Assembly: GCF_009193355.1 (NCBI RefSeq)
Contig: NZ_WBVT01000006.1
Coordinates: 48,778-112,777 of the forward strand
Source of the DNA: Bifidobacterium leontopitheci
Lineage (GTDB): Bacteria; Actinomycetota; Actinomycetes; Actinomycetales; Bifidobacteriaceae
DNA: 64,000 bases
Reading direction: 5' to 3'
The notes under the pieces were generated by a model. The model searched no databases. It was given only the letters and a program-made list of their open reading frames with translations, and was not told the DNA's origin. Both the position numbers and the translations under genes were made by a program. Of the stretch, positions 51,855 through 60,191 are shown piece after piece (position 1 is the stretch's first letter; every line of letters begins with the position of its first letter).

Positions 51855-53237
51855 TCAGTTGGAACGCCGGGCCAGGATGGCCTCAAGATCGTTGCCGAGC
51901 GATTCGGACGACACCGCCGGCGCGGCCACGGACGAGACCATCTCCGACTGGTGGAAGGCGGCCGTGTCGTTCACCTGATCGTCGTCCATCACCGCCGCGA
52001 CGCTCGCGTCGGCGGCATGCTCGACGGCAGTGGCATTGTCATCGACGGCGGCGTCGCGATCGGCGGCGGAGCCGTCGGACTGCGCTTTCGCATCGTCCTG
52101 CGCCGGGGCGTCCGGCTTGACGGCGGCCTGCGGGGGCACCGCCTTGGCGACCTGCCTGGTCGACTGGATCTCGCGGCTCTCCGGCTCCGGTGCGTGATGC
52201 TCCACGCCGTTGCGCGGCTCGCCGAGCGAGAAGGAGATGAGGTCCTGGGAGGCGGCGACCGCGAACGCGTCCAGCGCGGCGGCCGGATGCACGCGGTCGA
52301 GCTCGGTGGTCATGTCACGGGCGGCCGCGGAGTCGGCGCTCGTGGACTGCTCGTCCGCGTGCGGCTGCGGTTCGGCGACGGTCTGCTGTGCCGGCTCAGC
52401 ATGTTTCACGGACTGTTTCACAGCGGCCTGCACGTCCCTGCGACCGTCGGCCTGCGTGCTCGACGGTGCGGCGACCGCCTGAGCGTCCGCCTCGACGGAC
52501 TCCTCACGCGCCTGCCGCGCCGCCCGTTCGGCGGCCTGAGCGTATTCGCGGGCCTTGATGCGCGCCTGACGTGCGGCGATCGCGTAATCCTGCTCGATGC
52601 GGGCGCGCTGCAACACCTGACGAATCTCCTGGCCTTCCATCACGTCGGTCTTCTCGTCAGCCGGGGAGGCCGCACTCTGAGCCGGCTTGCGGGAGCCGCT
52701 GGCCACGTTGACCGCCGTGACCTGCTCGTTCATCTTGAGCTGGGCCGCGCGCTCCTTGCGCCGCGCCACGGCAAGATCATGCTCCCACTGACGGGCGTGA
52801 CGGGACGCCCGCGCCCCCAGCGCGAGCACCAACGTCAGGAGGCCGGCGGGAATCAGCGCGAACAGCGGGCTGAAATGCAACGGGAACGCGATGGCCGCCA
52901 CGACGACGGTGATGAGCAGCAGCGACACGGCGAGGATGCGGCGACGACGAATCGCCGCACGGCGAAGCTCCCGAATATGCGCGACCCTCGCGCGTGTCAG
53001 CTTCGCGCCGCCGGTCTGCGTCCGCTGCATGATAGCCCCTTTCGGCTGCGGCGTGTGCTCGTCGGAGAACCGTGTGCCGCTGTCCGCATCCACCAGATGC
53101 AGCGACGACGAGTAACGGTCCTGACGGTGCTCGGCCACCCTTTTCATACTGTTGACCGTCCGCCGAGGCAGCCAGCCAACCACGATAATCATCAGAATCA
53201 CCAACACCACGATGGTGCTGAGTGATTCATAACCCAT
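51855..53237 (-). CDS. Actinobacterial membrane protein downstream of rimJ (possible GlpR-like)
   Basis: A 460-residue protein. The first helix (about 5-22) is followed by a basic motif LPRRTVNSMKRVAEHRQDRYS; two more helices lie near 100-140, then a long charged helical region (about 150-250) and an acidic Ala/Gln-rich tail of 200 residues. In mycobacteria and corynebacteria a membrane protein stands after rimJ in the galU-glp-rimJ cluster, and GlpR has been described as receptor of the gephyrin-like divisome protein Glp. The similarity here is positional and topological; no glp gene is in view. Function is uncertain. Confidence 0.6.
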   Translation of the reverse strand: MGYESLSTIVVLVILMIIVVGWLPRRTVNSMKRVAEHRQDRYSSSLHLVDADSGTRFSDEHTPQPKGAIMQRTQTGGAKLTRARVAHIRELRRAAIRRRRILAVSLLLITVVVAAIAFPLHFSPLFALIPAGLLTLVLALGARASRHARQWEHDLAVARRKERAAQLKMNEQVTAVNVASGSRKPAQSAASPADEKTDVMEGQEIRQVLQRARIEQDYAIAARQARIKAREYAQAAERAARQAREESVEADAQAVAAPSSTQADGRRDVQAAVKQSVKHAEPAQQTVAEPQPHADEQSTSADSAAARDMTTELDRVHPAAALDAFAVAASQDLISFSLGEPRNGVEHHAPEPESREIQSTRQVAKAVPPQAAVKPDAPAQDDAKAQSDGSAADRDAAVDDNATAVEHAADASVAAVMDDDQVNDTAAFHQSEMVSSVAAPAVSSESLGNDLEAILARRSN

Positions 53238-53261
53238 GTCCTTAAGAATAGGAGACTCCCC

Positions 53262-53951
53262 TTACGATTGCACTGATTGCGTCTTGGCGTGTCGAGACGT
53301 GAGACGGGCGGCCATCAGCCGGTCCGCGAAACCACCGTCCCGATCCTCGGCAAGCAGGCTGTATGTCTCATGGTCACGCCACCTGCCGTTCACGAACATG
53401 TACTTGCGTCGTATCCCCTCATAATGGCAGCCCACTTTGCGCGCCACGCTGCGGGAACGCTCGTTCTCCGGCAGCAGCGCTATCTCCAGACGGTGCAGGC
53501 GCGGGCCGCTCGGATCGGCGAACGCCCAGTCGGCCAGCAGCGACACCGCCATGGGGGCGAAGCCGCGCCCCGCATACCGACGGTCGACCCAGTAGCCGAC
53601 CACGCCGGTACGCATCGACCCCAGATCGATCGCGCCAAGGGAGATCTGCCCGACGATGCGCATCTGATATTCCATGACGAACACCATGCCGCGCCCCTCC
53701 TGGGCGTTGCGCCGCTGCTGCTGCATCCACTGGTTATAGCTCGGCGCGGCGCCGTGCATGGGGTCCCCTGCCTCCCACGGCCGGAGCCACTCGTCGTTAC
53801 GCCAGCGGACCTCGTTCCACTCCTCCTCGTCGTCCGCGCCTATCGGGCGCAGGCGCAGAGGGCACGACGGCACGCTGATATACCGCGGGGCGTGCAGCCC
53901 GCGGTCACCTTGCTGCCGGAGTGCGGCGTACAACGATTGAAAAACAGACAC
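53262..53951 (-). CDS. RimJ/RimL-type GNAT acetyltransferase
   Basis: A 229-residue N-acetyltransferase. Motif A for acetyl-CoA is GYWVDRRYAGRGFAPMAVSL near residues 118-137; LHRLEIALLPENERSRSVARKVG gives the following conserved helix. Such enzymes acetylate N-termini (ribosomal S5 for RimJ) or small molecules. The GTG at 53951 was chosen on length; an in-frame start 57 bases upstream is also open. It lies 24 bases before the membrane protein gene and is divergent from fthC. Confidence 0.85.
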   Translation of the reverse strand: MSVFQSLYAALRQQGDRGLHAPRYISVPSCPLRLRPIGADDEEEWNEVRWRNDEWLRPWEAGDPMHGAAPSYNQWMQQQRRNAQEGRGMVFVMEYQMRIVGQISLGAIDLGSMRTGVVGYWVDRRYAGRGFAPMAVSLLADWAFADPSGPRLHRLEIALLPENERSRSVARKVGCHYEGIRRKYMFVNGRWRDHETYSLLAEDRDGGFADRLMAARLTSRHAKTQSVQS

Positions 53952-54029
53952 CCACCTATTGTGCCATCGTCGCGGACACGACACGGCCGGGCGTGCCGAC
54001 ACGTCCACAACCGTGATACAACGTGGAAC

Positions 54030-54857
54030 ATGACCATCGCAGCATCGTCCAGCACTCCGGCAACCGCCGCACCGGCCGCGAGCGACATCGACTTGCGCAA
54101 ACGGACCCTGCGCAAGGCCGCCATCGCCAGACGCAAGACCGTGCCGCAGTCGGAACGCGAGCGGGCCGCGCAGTCGTTGGGTCGTTACGGTGCGGCGCTG
54201 TTCGCGCTGGCCGCGCCGGGAGCCGGCACCGAGACGGGCGACGACGAGAAGCCGGGCCGCACGGCGGTCGGCAACGCGGCGGCAGGCAACACGACACCGG
54301 ACGACTCGACACCTGGCAACACGTCACTCACCGTGGCCGCCTACGTCTCGATGGGCAGCGAGATCCCCACCCTGCCGTTGCTCGCCGCACTGCTGGACGA
54401 CGGCGCACGCCTGCTGGTGCCCCGGCTCGGCAGCGGACTGGACATCGGCTGGAGCGAACTGCCCGACCTCACCCGGCTGCACGACGTGACCACCGGCGGC
54501 TGCACACGCCGTGCGGACGCCGGCATTGCTCGGGCTGTCACCGCCACGCAGACGGCTGTCGCAAGGCCGTCGCACCGCCCGCAGGAACCGGATACCGTCA
54601 CATTGCCGGCCGAAGCGCTGCTCGGCGCCGACCTCATTCTGGTGCCGGCGTTCGCCGTCGACGGCAACGGCACCCGGCTGGGACGCGGCGGCGGCTGGTA
54701 CGACCGCGCACTGACCTTTCGACGGCCGGACGTGCCGGTCATCGCCGTCTGCTGGCCGTGGGAGTGCGCCGCCGGGCCGTTGCCGCGCCTGCCGCATGAC
54801 CGTCCGGTCGACGGCATGCTGACACCGGACGGATTCCGGATGTTGAGACGGGGCTGA
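54030..54857 (+). CDS. fthC: 5-formyltetrahydrofolate cyclo-ligase
   Basis: A 275-residue enzyme that uses ATP to convert 5-formyl-THF to 5,10-methenyl-THF. Visible are the basic N-terminal segment DLRKRTLRKAAIARRKTV, the strand motif VAAYVSMGSEIPTLPLL, and the signature GRGGGWYDRAL near residues 225-235. An insertion rich in Gly/Thr/Asp (about 70-105) lengthens it over the usual 190-200 residues, as does a second one near 160-185. It is followed by fmdB, as in mycobacteria (Rv0992c-Rv0991c neighbourhood). Confidence 0.92.
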   Translation: MTIAASSSTPATAAPAASDIDLRKRTLRKAAIARRKTVPQSERERAAQSLGRYGAALFALAAPGAGTETGDDEKPGRTAVGNAAAGNTTPDDSTPGNTSLTVAAYVSMGSEIPTLPLLAALLDDGARLLVPRLGSGLDIGWSELPDLTRLHDVTTGGCTRRADAGIARAVTATQTAVARPSHRPQEPDTVTLPAEALLGADLILVPAFAVDGNGTRLGRGGGWYDRALTFRRPDVPVIAVCWPWECAAGPLPRLPHDRPVDGMLTPDGFRMLRRG

Positions 54858-55093
54858 GACGGGACGTCCGCTGCGGCAAGCCGTTTGACGCGTGCGCCAC
54901 ACCGCGGCTGTCACTGCGGCAACGTCCGCTGCGGCAGCCGCACCGCCGCCCGTCGCGAACGTTCGCCGTCCGCGTTACCGCAGACGGCCACTGTCCGCGT
55001 GGCGACTAGGATATGAACGGATTGACTTCTGCGCGGCACGCCGGATGCGTTCCGCGCGCACGGACACTGAAACCAGCTGTTGAGGAGGAACCG

Positions 55094-55291
55094 TTGCCTA
55101 CGTATCATTACCGTTGCAAGAACTGCGGATACGATTTCACCGAACATCAGTCGTTCGACGACGACCCCATCACCGTCTGCCCCGAGTGCGGCCAGGAGCA
55201 GGTGCGCAAGGTGTATTCCGCCGTGCCGATCGAGTTCAAGGGCCATGGCTTCTACCGTACCGACCGCGGCGGCAGCTCGTCCGGCAAGTGA
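55094..55291 (+). CDS. FmdB-family zinc-ribbon protein
   Basis: A 65-residue protein with YHYRCKNCGYDFTEHQSFDD and CPECGQEQVRKVYS: two CxxC pairs of the FmdB zinc ribbon. It begins with TTG, supported by GAGGAGGAACC just upstream; no ATG fits. The mycobacterial relative Rv0991c is a small chaperone-like protein; whether this one is the same is inference. Located downstream of fthC with a 236-base gap. Confidence 0.88.
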   Translation: MPTYHYRCKNCGYDFTEHQSFDDDPITVCPECGQEQVRKVYSAVPIEFKGHGFYRTDRGGSSSGK

Positions 55292-55410
55292 TGGCGGCGC
55301 CGTTCGGCGCGGCGCGTCCGGCCAGCCGGCGCGACACGCCCGGGAATGTGGATAACCCCGAAGCTCCGACCACATGACCCCGTTCGGCTTGCGACCGCGC
55401 TCACAGTTCA

Positions 55411-55440
55411 GTCACCATGCGATGCATGGTGACTTTTTCT
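55411..55440 (+). terminator. Terminator-like hairpin over the start of the SAF gene
   Basis: GTCACCATGC-GAT-GCATGGTGAC (10-bp perfect stem) is followed by TTTTTCT. It lies 120 bases after fmdB and covers the first possible start codons of the next gene, so it may end the fmdB message or attenuate the next one. Confidence 0.75.
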
Positions 55441-56169
55441 GTATTCGGGGCCGTTCGCTCGGCTCTGCGGCCGACGACCTTGCGGCAACGCCGCGCGATG
55501 GCGTCGCTGCGCCGCACGATGGCCGCACTGTGCGCCGGATTCGCCGTGTTCGCCGTACTGCAGGCCGTATCGGCTTCCGTGGCGATGCGGCCCGTGGTGG
55601 TGACGACGAGGGCGGTTTCTCGTGGCACGCTGCTGCGCGAGGCGGACGTGACGGTGACGATGATGCCGGATTGGCAGGGTTGGCGGGGGGTATTGGCTGA
55701 TGCCGGCCAGGCGGTAGGCAATGTCGTGCAGATCGACGTCGACGTAGGGCAGCCGTTGTTCCCGTCCTCATTGGGGAGCCTGCCCGCCGTGCCGAAGGGA
55801 CATACGGTGGTCGGCGTGCAGCTGGCGAGCTCCGGCGACCAGTTCGTCGCCGGCGATCTGGTGACGCTGGTCGCCGGTTCGGGGTGTGCCGCCGATGCGG
55901 TGCGGGAACGGTCCGGCATGTGCGTGCTCGCCGACCGCGCGATGGTGATGGTCGGCGGTTCGGCGCGCGATCCTCCCGATTCGGCCGGCGACGGCAACTC
56001 CGGTTCGCTGAGCGGCGGTCTTGCCGGCTACGGTGACGAGGACGACGGCACGGTGTCGTTGGCCATGCCGCCCGACGACGCGCTTGCCGTCATGGCGGCG
56101 CAGCGCGAGGGGCCGATCATGGCTGTGGAGGCCGAGGCAACGGCGGAAGCCGAGACCGAGACCGACTAG
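55417..56169 (+). CDS. SAF-domain membrane protein (CpaB/RcpC-like)
   Basis: Up to 250 residues. An Arg-rich start (LRPTTLRQRRAMASLRR) leads to one membrane helix (about 33-55), then a SAF domain: RPVVVTTRAVSRGTLLREADVTV near 57-80 and VGNVVQIDVDVGQPLFPSSLG near 100-120. Such proteins are found near Flp/Tad pilus assembly genes or alone in actinobacteria, often near fmdB. The first ATGs (55417, 55429) lie in a terminator-like hairpin; ATG at 55498 would start just before the helix. The Asp/Glu-rich tail is variable. Confidence 0.75.
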   Translation: MRCMVTFSVFGAVRSALRPTTLRQRRAMASLRRTMAALCAGFAVFAVLQAVSASVAMRPVVVTTRAVSRGTLLREADVTVTMMPDWQGWRGVLADAGQAVGNVVQIDVDVGQPLFPSSLGSLPAVPKGHTVVGVQLASSGDQFVAGDLVTLVAGSGCAADAVRERSGMCVLADRAMVMVGGSARDPPDSAGDGNSGSLSGGLAGYGDEDDGTVSLAMPPDDALAVMAAQREGPIMAVEAEATAEAETETD

Positions 56170-56275
56170 GGCAGGACGCAGTCAGCCGTGCGGTCCGGCT
56201 ACAGTGCAACCGCGCGGTTCAAGTGCGGCTGTGCTGCGCGGTGCGGCTGTGACTCGGCCGTGCCCCGGCCGCAGC

Positions 56276-56554
56276 TCAGCCGCGCTCGCTGAAGATGCCC
56301 CAGTGCGGCGGCAGTTCGCCGAGGATGCGGCGGTCATCGTCGGCGTCACGCTGCTGTGCGGTGCGCATGTCGCCGGGCTCAAGCTTCACGCCGTCGGCGT
56401 CGAACCGTTCGGTGCCGTGGAACACCACTCGCTTGTGCCTGCGCGGGGTGCGGCGGGCCGGATTGTACATCTGCCCGGCCTGCGCGCCGTCGTTCTGCGA
56501 ATCCGAGCCGTCACGCGACGTCGGCTGCCGCTGCTCCTCGCCGGTTCCGCTCAT
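56276..56554 (-). CDS. Small hypothetical protein coupled to the helicase-like gene
   Basis: A 92-residue polar protein with a short motif at its end, LPPHWGIFSERG, and a basic segment RRTPRRHKRVVFHGTERFDA in the middle. Its ATG overlaps the stop of the upstream helicase-like gene (ATGA), a strong sign of translational coupling. No family recognised; role likely tied to the FHA and helicase-like proteins. Confidence 0.7.
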   Translation of the reverse strand: MSGTGEEQRQPTSRDGSDSQNDGAQAGQMYNPARRTPRRHKRVVFHGTERFDADGVKLEPGDMRTAQQRDADDDRRILGELPPHWGIFSERG

Positions 56555-59500
56555 CGCATGTCCCCGTAGATCTCACCGATGCGCGCGACGATCTGGTCGA
56601 CCTCCTTGTCGGGGTTGACGAATGCGCCGACGCTCCACACGGTCATGACCGACCAGCCGAGCGACGCGAGATCCTGAGCAAGGCCGCGGTGGCGTTCGCG
56701 CGTGGACTGCACGCTCATGAACTGGGCGTCGTCGGTGAGCACGGCCAGCGAGAACGGCTTGTCAGGCAGGCCCACGACCATCGGGATGCGCATGCCGCGC
56801 TCGAACCCGTAGTTCACGGCCGCGTTGAGCCCACGGGCGCGTACGCGCTCGGCCAGATCGTTGAACAGCACGTTGTCGCCGCGGGTGACGCTCATCGGCC
56901 GCACCGGCTGCGACGCCGACTTGTCGTCCAGCGCCTCCACCCAGCGCAGCATCTCATGCAGCAGCTTGGGGCCGGCCTGATGCAGGCGTTCGTCGTCAAG
57001 GTCGGCCTGCGAGAACGCCGAAACGATGTCAAGGTGACGGTCGGCGAGCGCCAGCGCGTCGAGCAGCATGGCGCGGCCGCCATCGCGCTCCAGCACGCCG
57101 AACTGCTGCAGCAGCCGGCCGTGGACGGTCTTCGCATAGCACAGCGAGAGGATCACGTCCGTCGCCTGCGCGCCGGCGACCTCCGGCAGGCCGACGATGC
57201 GCACGTGCCGCAGGAACTGCCCCATGCTCGCGTTGCGCGAGGCCAGCGACTTGAGTTCGGCGCCCAATCGTGCGCGGAACACGTCGGTCAGCGTGACGAC
57301 GGTGAGGATGTACCCGACCGGCACGATGTTGAAGCTGGAGGCGCGCTCGGTGATGAGGCGCACCACCTCGTCGATCTCCTGCTGGCTGCTTTCGACCAGT
57401 CCGGTGGCCATGACGGGCGTGCCGTTGGCTTCGACCTTGTGGAAGGCGACCCGTCCCTGCGCCGGTTCGGTGGCGATGTCGTACCGCACCTCGCCGTAAC
57501 CGTGCGATTCGAGAAACGAGGTGAGCTTCGGCGCGCGGCGCACCGGATGCGAACGGACCTTGACGACCGGCAGCAGGTCCATGAGCTCCTTGACGCTGGG
57601 CGAGGTGACCGTGGAGCGGTGTGCGAGCACCACGACCTGACGCGCACGGCAGATGATGGTGAGCAGCTGGACGGCCGGTAGGTGCGCGGCGGCGTCGACG
57701 ATGGCGACGTCGGCCAGCGTGGTCGGCTCGGTGAGCGCGGCGAGCGTGGCGGGGGTGGCCATGATGATCGGCTTCGCCGCGGCGAGGATCTCCGCATGGT
57801 CGCGCCGGATGCGGCTGAGCGGCACGCGCGTGCGCCCGGCGAGCACTGTGTGCAGCTGGTTGGCTTCCTGTGTGCGGGAGAACAGCATGTCGCACAGCCG
57901 GCGCATGGACTCCTGAGCCACCATGGGGCCGACGGAGCGCACATGCTCGACGTCGACCTGGACGAACCGGTCGGCGGCCGACTGCAGTGCGGACCCGTCC
58001 TGGTTCGAGATGATCGCCGACGAGCGGACGATGTTCTCGAACACGGTCGTCCACCATGCGAGCTGCAGTTCGCCGTCCACCGAGCCGACGTCGATCCTGC
58101 GCGAACGCAGGTCGTCCACCAGGCCGGACAGGCCGGCCGTCTGGAACTCCTGCTCCAGGCGGCAGCGCTCGGGTAGTGTGTCAAGCGCGAGATGGTCGTC
58201 GAACAGCGCCTTGAGCCGCGCCTCGACATGCACGAAGTCGAGGGTCTCCAGATCGCCGCCCTGCACGGTCGTGGCGAGCACCGCGTCCAATGCGGTCAGG
58301 TCGCGGGCGAGCTCCTCCTGCGTAGCGATGATGTCGTCCAGCTTGGACGGCAGCACCGGCCAGCCGCCATGCGGCACGAACATGCGCCACTGGGCGGCCT
58401 GCTTGGCCACGACCTGCAGCGCATCATGCAGGTTCTCGACCTGAGCGCCCACGCGCAGCAGGCTCTTCGCCTCCTTGACGTGGCGGCGGCGCTCCCAGAA
58501 GCCGATGGTCGTGCCCTCCTTCTTGCGCAGGGCCTTCGGCTTGCTGGATTCGATCATCGCGTCGATGTCGCGTTCGAAGATCTCAGGCTGGAACACGTCC
58601 AGCACACGGCGCAGGTTCTTCAGCACCTGCACCTGACGGCCCCATTCGCGGGCGGTCTCGGGAATCGGGAACCCGCAGGTCTGCACGGTGGACGCCACCT
58701 GTTCGCGGGTGAGCGGCAGCAGCTTGCGCAGCAGGTCGACCACGCGCTGGTAGACGGCCACCGCCTCGTCTTCGGAGGTGATGGACGCCTTGTACCATGC
58801 GGTGTCGTCGGGGCCGAGCGTGTATTCGCCGAGTTCGCCGGCGCGCTTGAGCTTGCCCGCCCACTCGTCGAGGTGACCGCCGATCTCGCGCGCGGTGTCG
58901 GGGCTCAGTCGCACGCGCGTCGCCGGATGCGTGGGCAGCGTGGCGATCTGCGCGAGGTTCTGGATGGTCTGGTAGGCGGAGACGCCCCACGTCTTGTCGA
59001 CGCAGTGCAGGTCGCCGAGGTATCGGGTCAGGCGCGACCGCACGCCGACCAGCTCGTCGGCGATCTGGTCGAAGCGAGAGCTGGCCACGCCCGGCTGGAA
59101 GCTGACGGCCGCGATGAGCTGTCGGTCGATGTTCGCGTTGCACCGTTCGTCGGCCACGTCCAGCACCTGTCCGTTCAGCTCGTTCGCGTTGACGGCGATG
59201 CGGAACCGCCGCTTCTGGTCGGCCACGCAGGGCACATACAGGACGCTGCGCCCGTTCATCACGCAACGCGAGGCGATGGCCGCCGCATAGTCGGCGGTGT
59301 CGCGTCCGGAGATCACATCCACGCCGATCGAACGGCCGGAGGCGACCATGTCGGCCGCATAGCGCACCTCGTTGTCCACGTCGCCGATCTCGAACTCGTT
59401 GTGCGGATCGGCGTCGAACGGGCTGAACGCCGGCGCGTTCTCGTCCTTCAGCGCCTTGCGGGCGTCCTCGTTGCCGGCGAGCGCGTCGAGCACGGTGTTG

Positions 59501-60183
59501 CCGGTCGGCTCCTCCTGGCCGAGCGTGTCGATCACATGCTGGGTTTCGGCCAGAATCAGCGAGTCGGGCGACATGAAGCAGCCGAGGATGATCTGCCGTT
59601 CGATGGTGAAGTCGGGGAACGCCGTCACGGCGCGCTTGCTGATGGCCGCGAACACGGCGGACGTCTCCGGCGTGCCGCTCTCGTAGTTCGCACCGTTGAA
59701 CAGTTCGCGCTCGTCGAATTCGACGTCGTGCTCGCGCATCACCGACACGAACGCCGGGTTGAGCCGCACATGGCCGACGAACCGGATGACCGCCGCCTCG
59801 CCGTCCTCCTCCTTGGCGGAGGTCACCGCCACCGGGTACAGCAGCACGGGCATGGCGCCGCCCTCCCAGGTGGCCACGCCGACGGTCAGCGACAGTTCGG
59901 CCACGCCGCTGACGCGCAGCTTGGCGGCCTTGTCGTCCAGCACGCGTTCGAGCCGGCGGTTCGCCGCCCGGTACATGCCGTTGTCGCGGAACAGCAGGTC
60001 CAATGAGGCGCGTCCGCCGGCGAACAGCTGCGCGATGCCGGAGGGGTGCGCGTGGGTCAGGTCGAGTTTCGCGCCGAGCTGGTTGATGTCCTCCAGCGCG
60101 GAGGGCACCAGATCCGCACGGTACCGCTCATGCCACTGCCGCAGGCTCTCCAATGCGTTCGTCTGCTGCGTGCGTTCGCTCAT
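56551..60183 (-). CDS. Helicase/nuclease-like protein without catalytic motifs
   Basis: A 1210-residue protein with the layout of SF1-helicase proteins of the DUF4011 type fused to a C-terminal restriction-endonuclease fold. At the Walker A place (near 288) it has GVDVISGRDTADYAAAIASR, without the GKT; at the Walker B place (near 831) AIVDAAAHLPAVQ instead of DEA-x-Q. The end (about 1115-1205) has RERHRGLAQDLASLGWSVMTVWS, like the MTES_1575/DUF559 nuclease fold, but the acidic active site (rID, E-x-DG) is replaced by RIPMV and LTDDA. It is likely a structural or regulatory protein. Start ATG at 60183 with GGGAAG upstream; a GTG at 60195 overlapping the FHA stop is possible. Confidence 0.75.
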   Translation of the reverse strand: MSERTQQTNALESLRQWHERYRADLVPSALEDINQLGAKLDLTHAHPSGIAQLFAGGRASLDLLFRDNGMYRAANRRLERVLDDKAAKLRVSGVAELSLTVGVATWEGGAMPVLLYPVAVTSAKEEDGEAAVIRFVGHVRLNPAFVSVMREHDVEFDERELFNGANYESGTPETSAVFAAISKRAVTAFPDFTIERQIILGCFMSPDSLILAETQHVIDTLGQEEPTGNTVLDALAGNEDARKALKDENAPAFSPFDADPHNEFEIGDVDNEVRYAADMVASGRSIGVDVISGRDTADYAAAIASRCVMNGRSVLYVPCVADQKRRFRIAVNANELNGQVLDVADERCNANIDRQLIAAVSFQPGVASSRFDQIADELVGVRSRLTRYLGDLHCVDKTWGVSAYQTIQNLAQIATLPTHPATRVRLSPDTAREIGGHLDEWAGKLKRAGELGEYTLGPDDTAWYKASITSEDEAVAVYQRVVDLLRKLLPLTREQVASTVQTCGFPIPETAREWGRQVQVLKNLRRVLDVFQPEIFERDIDAMIESSKPKALRKKEGTTIGFWERRRHVKEAKSLLRVGAQVENLHDALQVVAKQAAQWRMFVPHGGWPVLPSKLDDIIATQEELARDLTALDAVLATTVQGGDLETLDFVHVEARLKALFDDHLALDTLPERCRLEQEFQTAGLSGLVDDLRSRRIDVGSVDGELQLAWWTTVFENIVRSSAIISNQDGSALQSAADRFVQVDVEHVRSVGPMVAQESMRRLCDMLFSRTQEANQLHTVLAGRTRVPLSRIRRDHAEILAAAKPIIMATPATLAALTEPTTLADVAIVDAAAHLPAVQLLTIICRARQVVVLAHRSTVTSPSVKELMDLLPVVKVRSHPVRRAPKLTSFLESHGYGEVRYDIATEPAQGRVAFHKVEANGTPVMATGLVESSQQEIDEVVRLITERASSFNIVPVGYILTVVTLTDVFRARLGAELKSLASRNASMGQFLRHVRIVGLPEVAGAQATDVILSLCYAKTVHGRLLQQFGVLERDGGRAMLLDALALADRHLDIVSAFSQADLDDERLHQAGPKLLHEMLRWVEALDDKSASQPVRPMSVTRGDNVLFNDLAERVRARGLNAAVNYGFERGMRIPMVVGLPDKPFSLAVLTDDAQFMSVQSTRERHRGLAQDLASLGWSVMTVWSVGAFVNPDKEVDQIVARIGEIYGDMR

Positions 60184-60191
60184 GACTCGGC

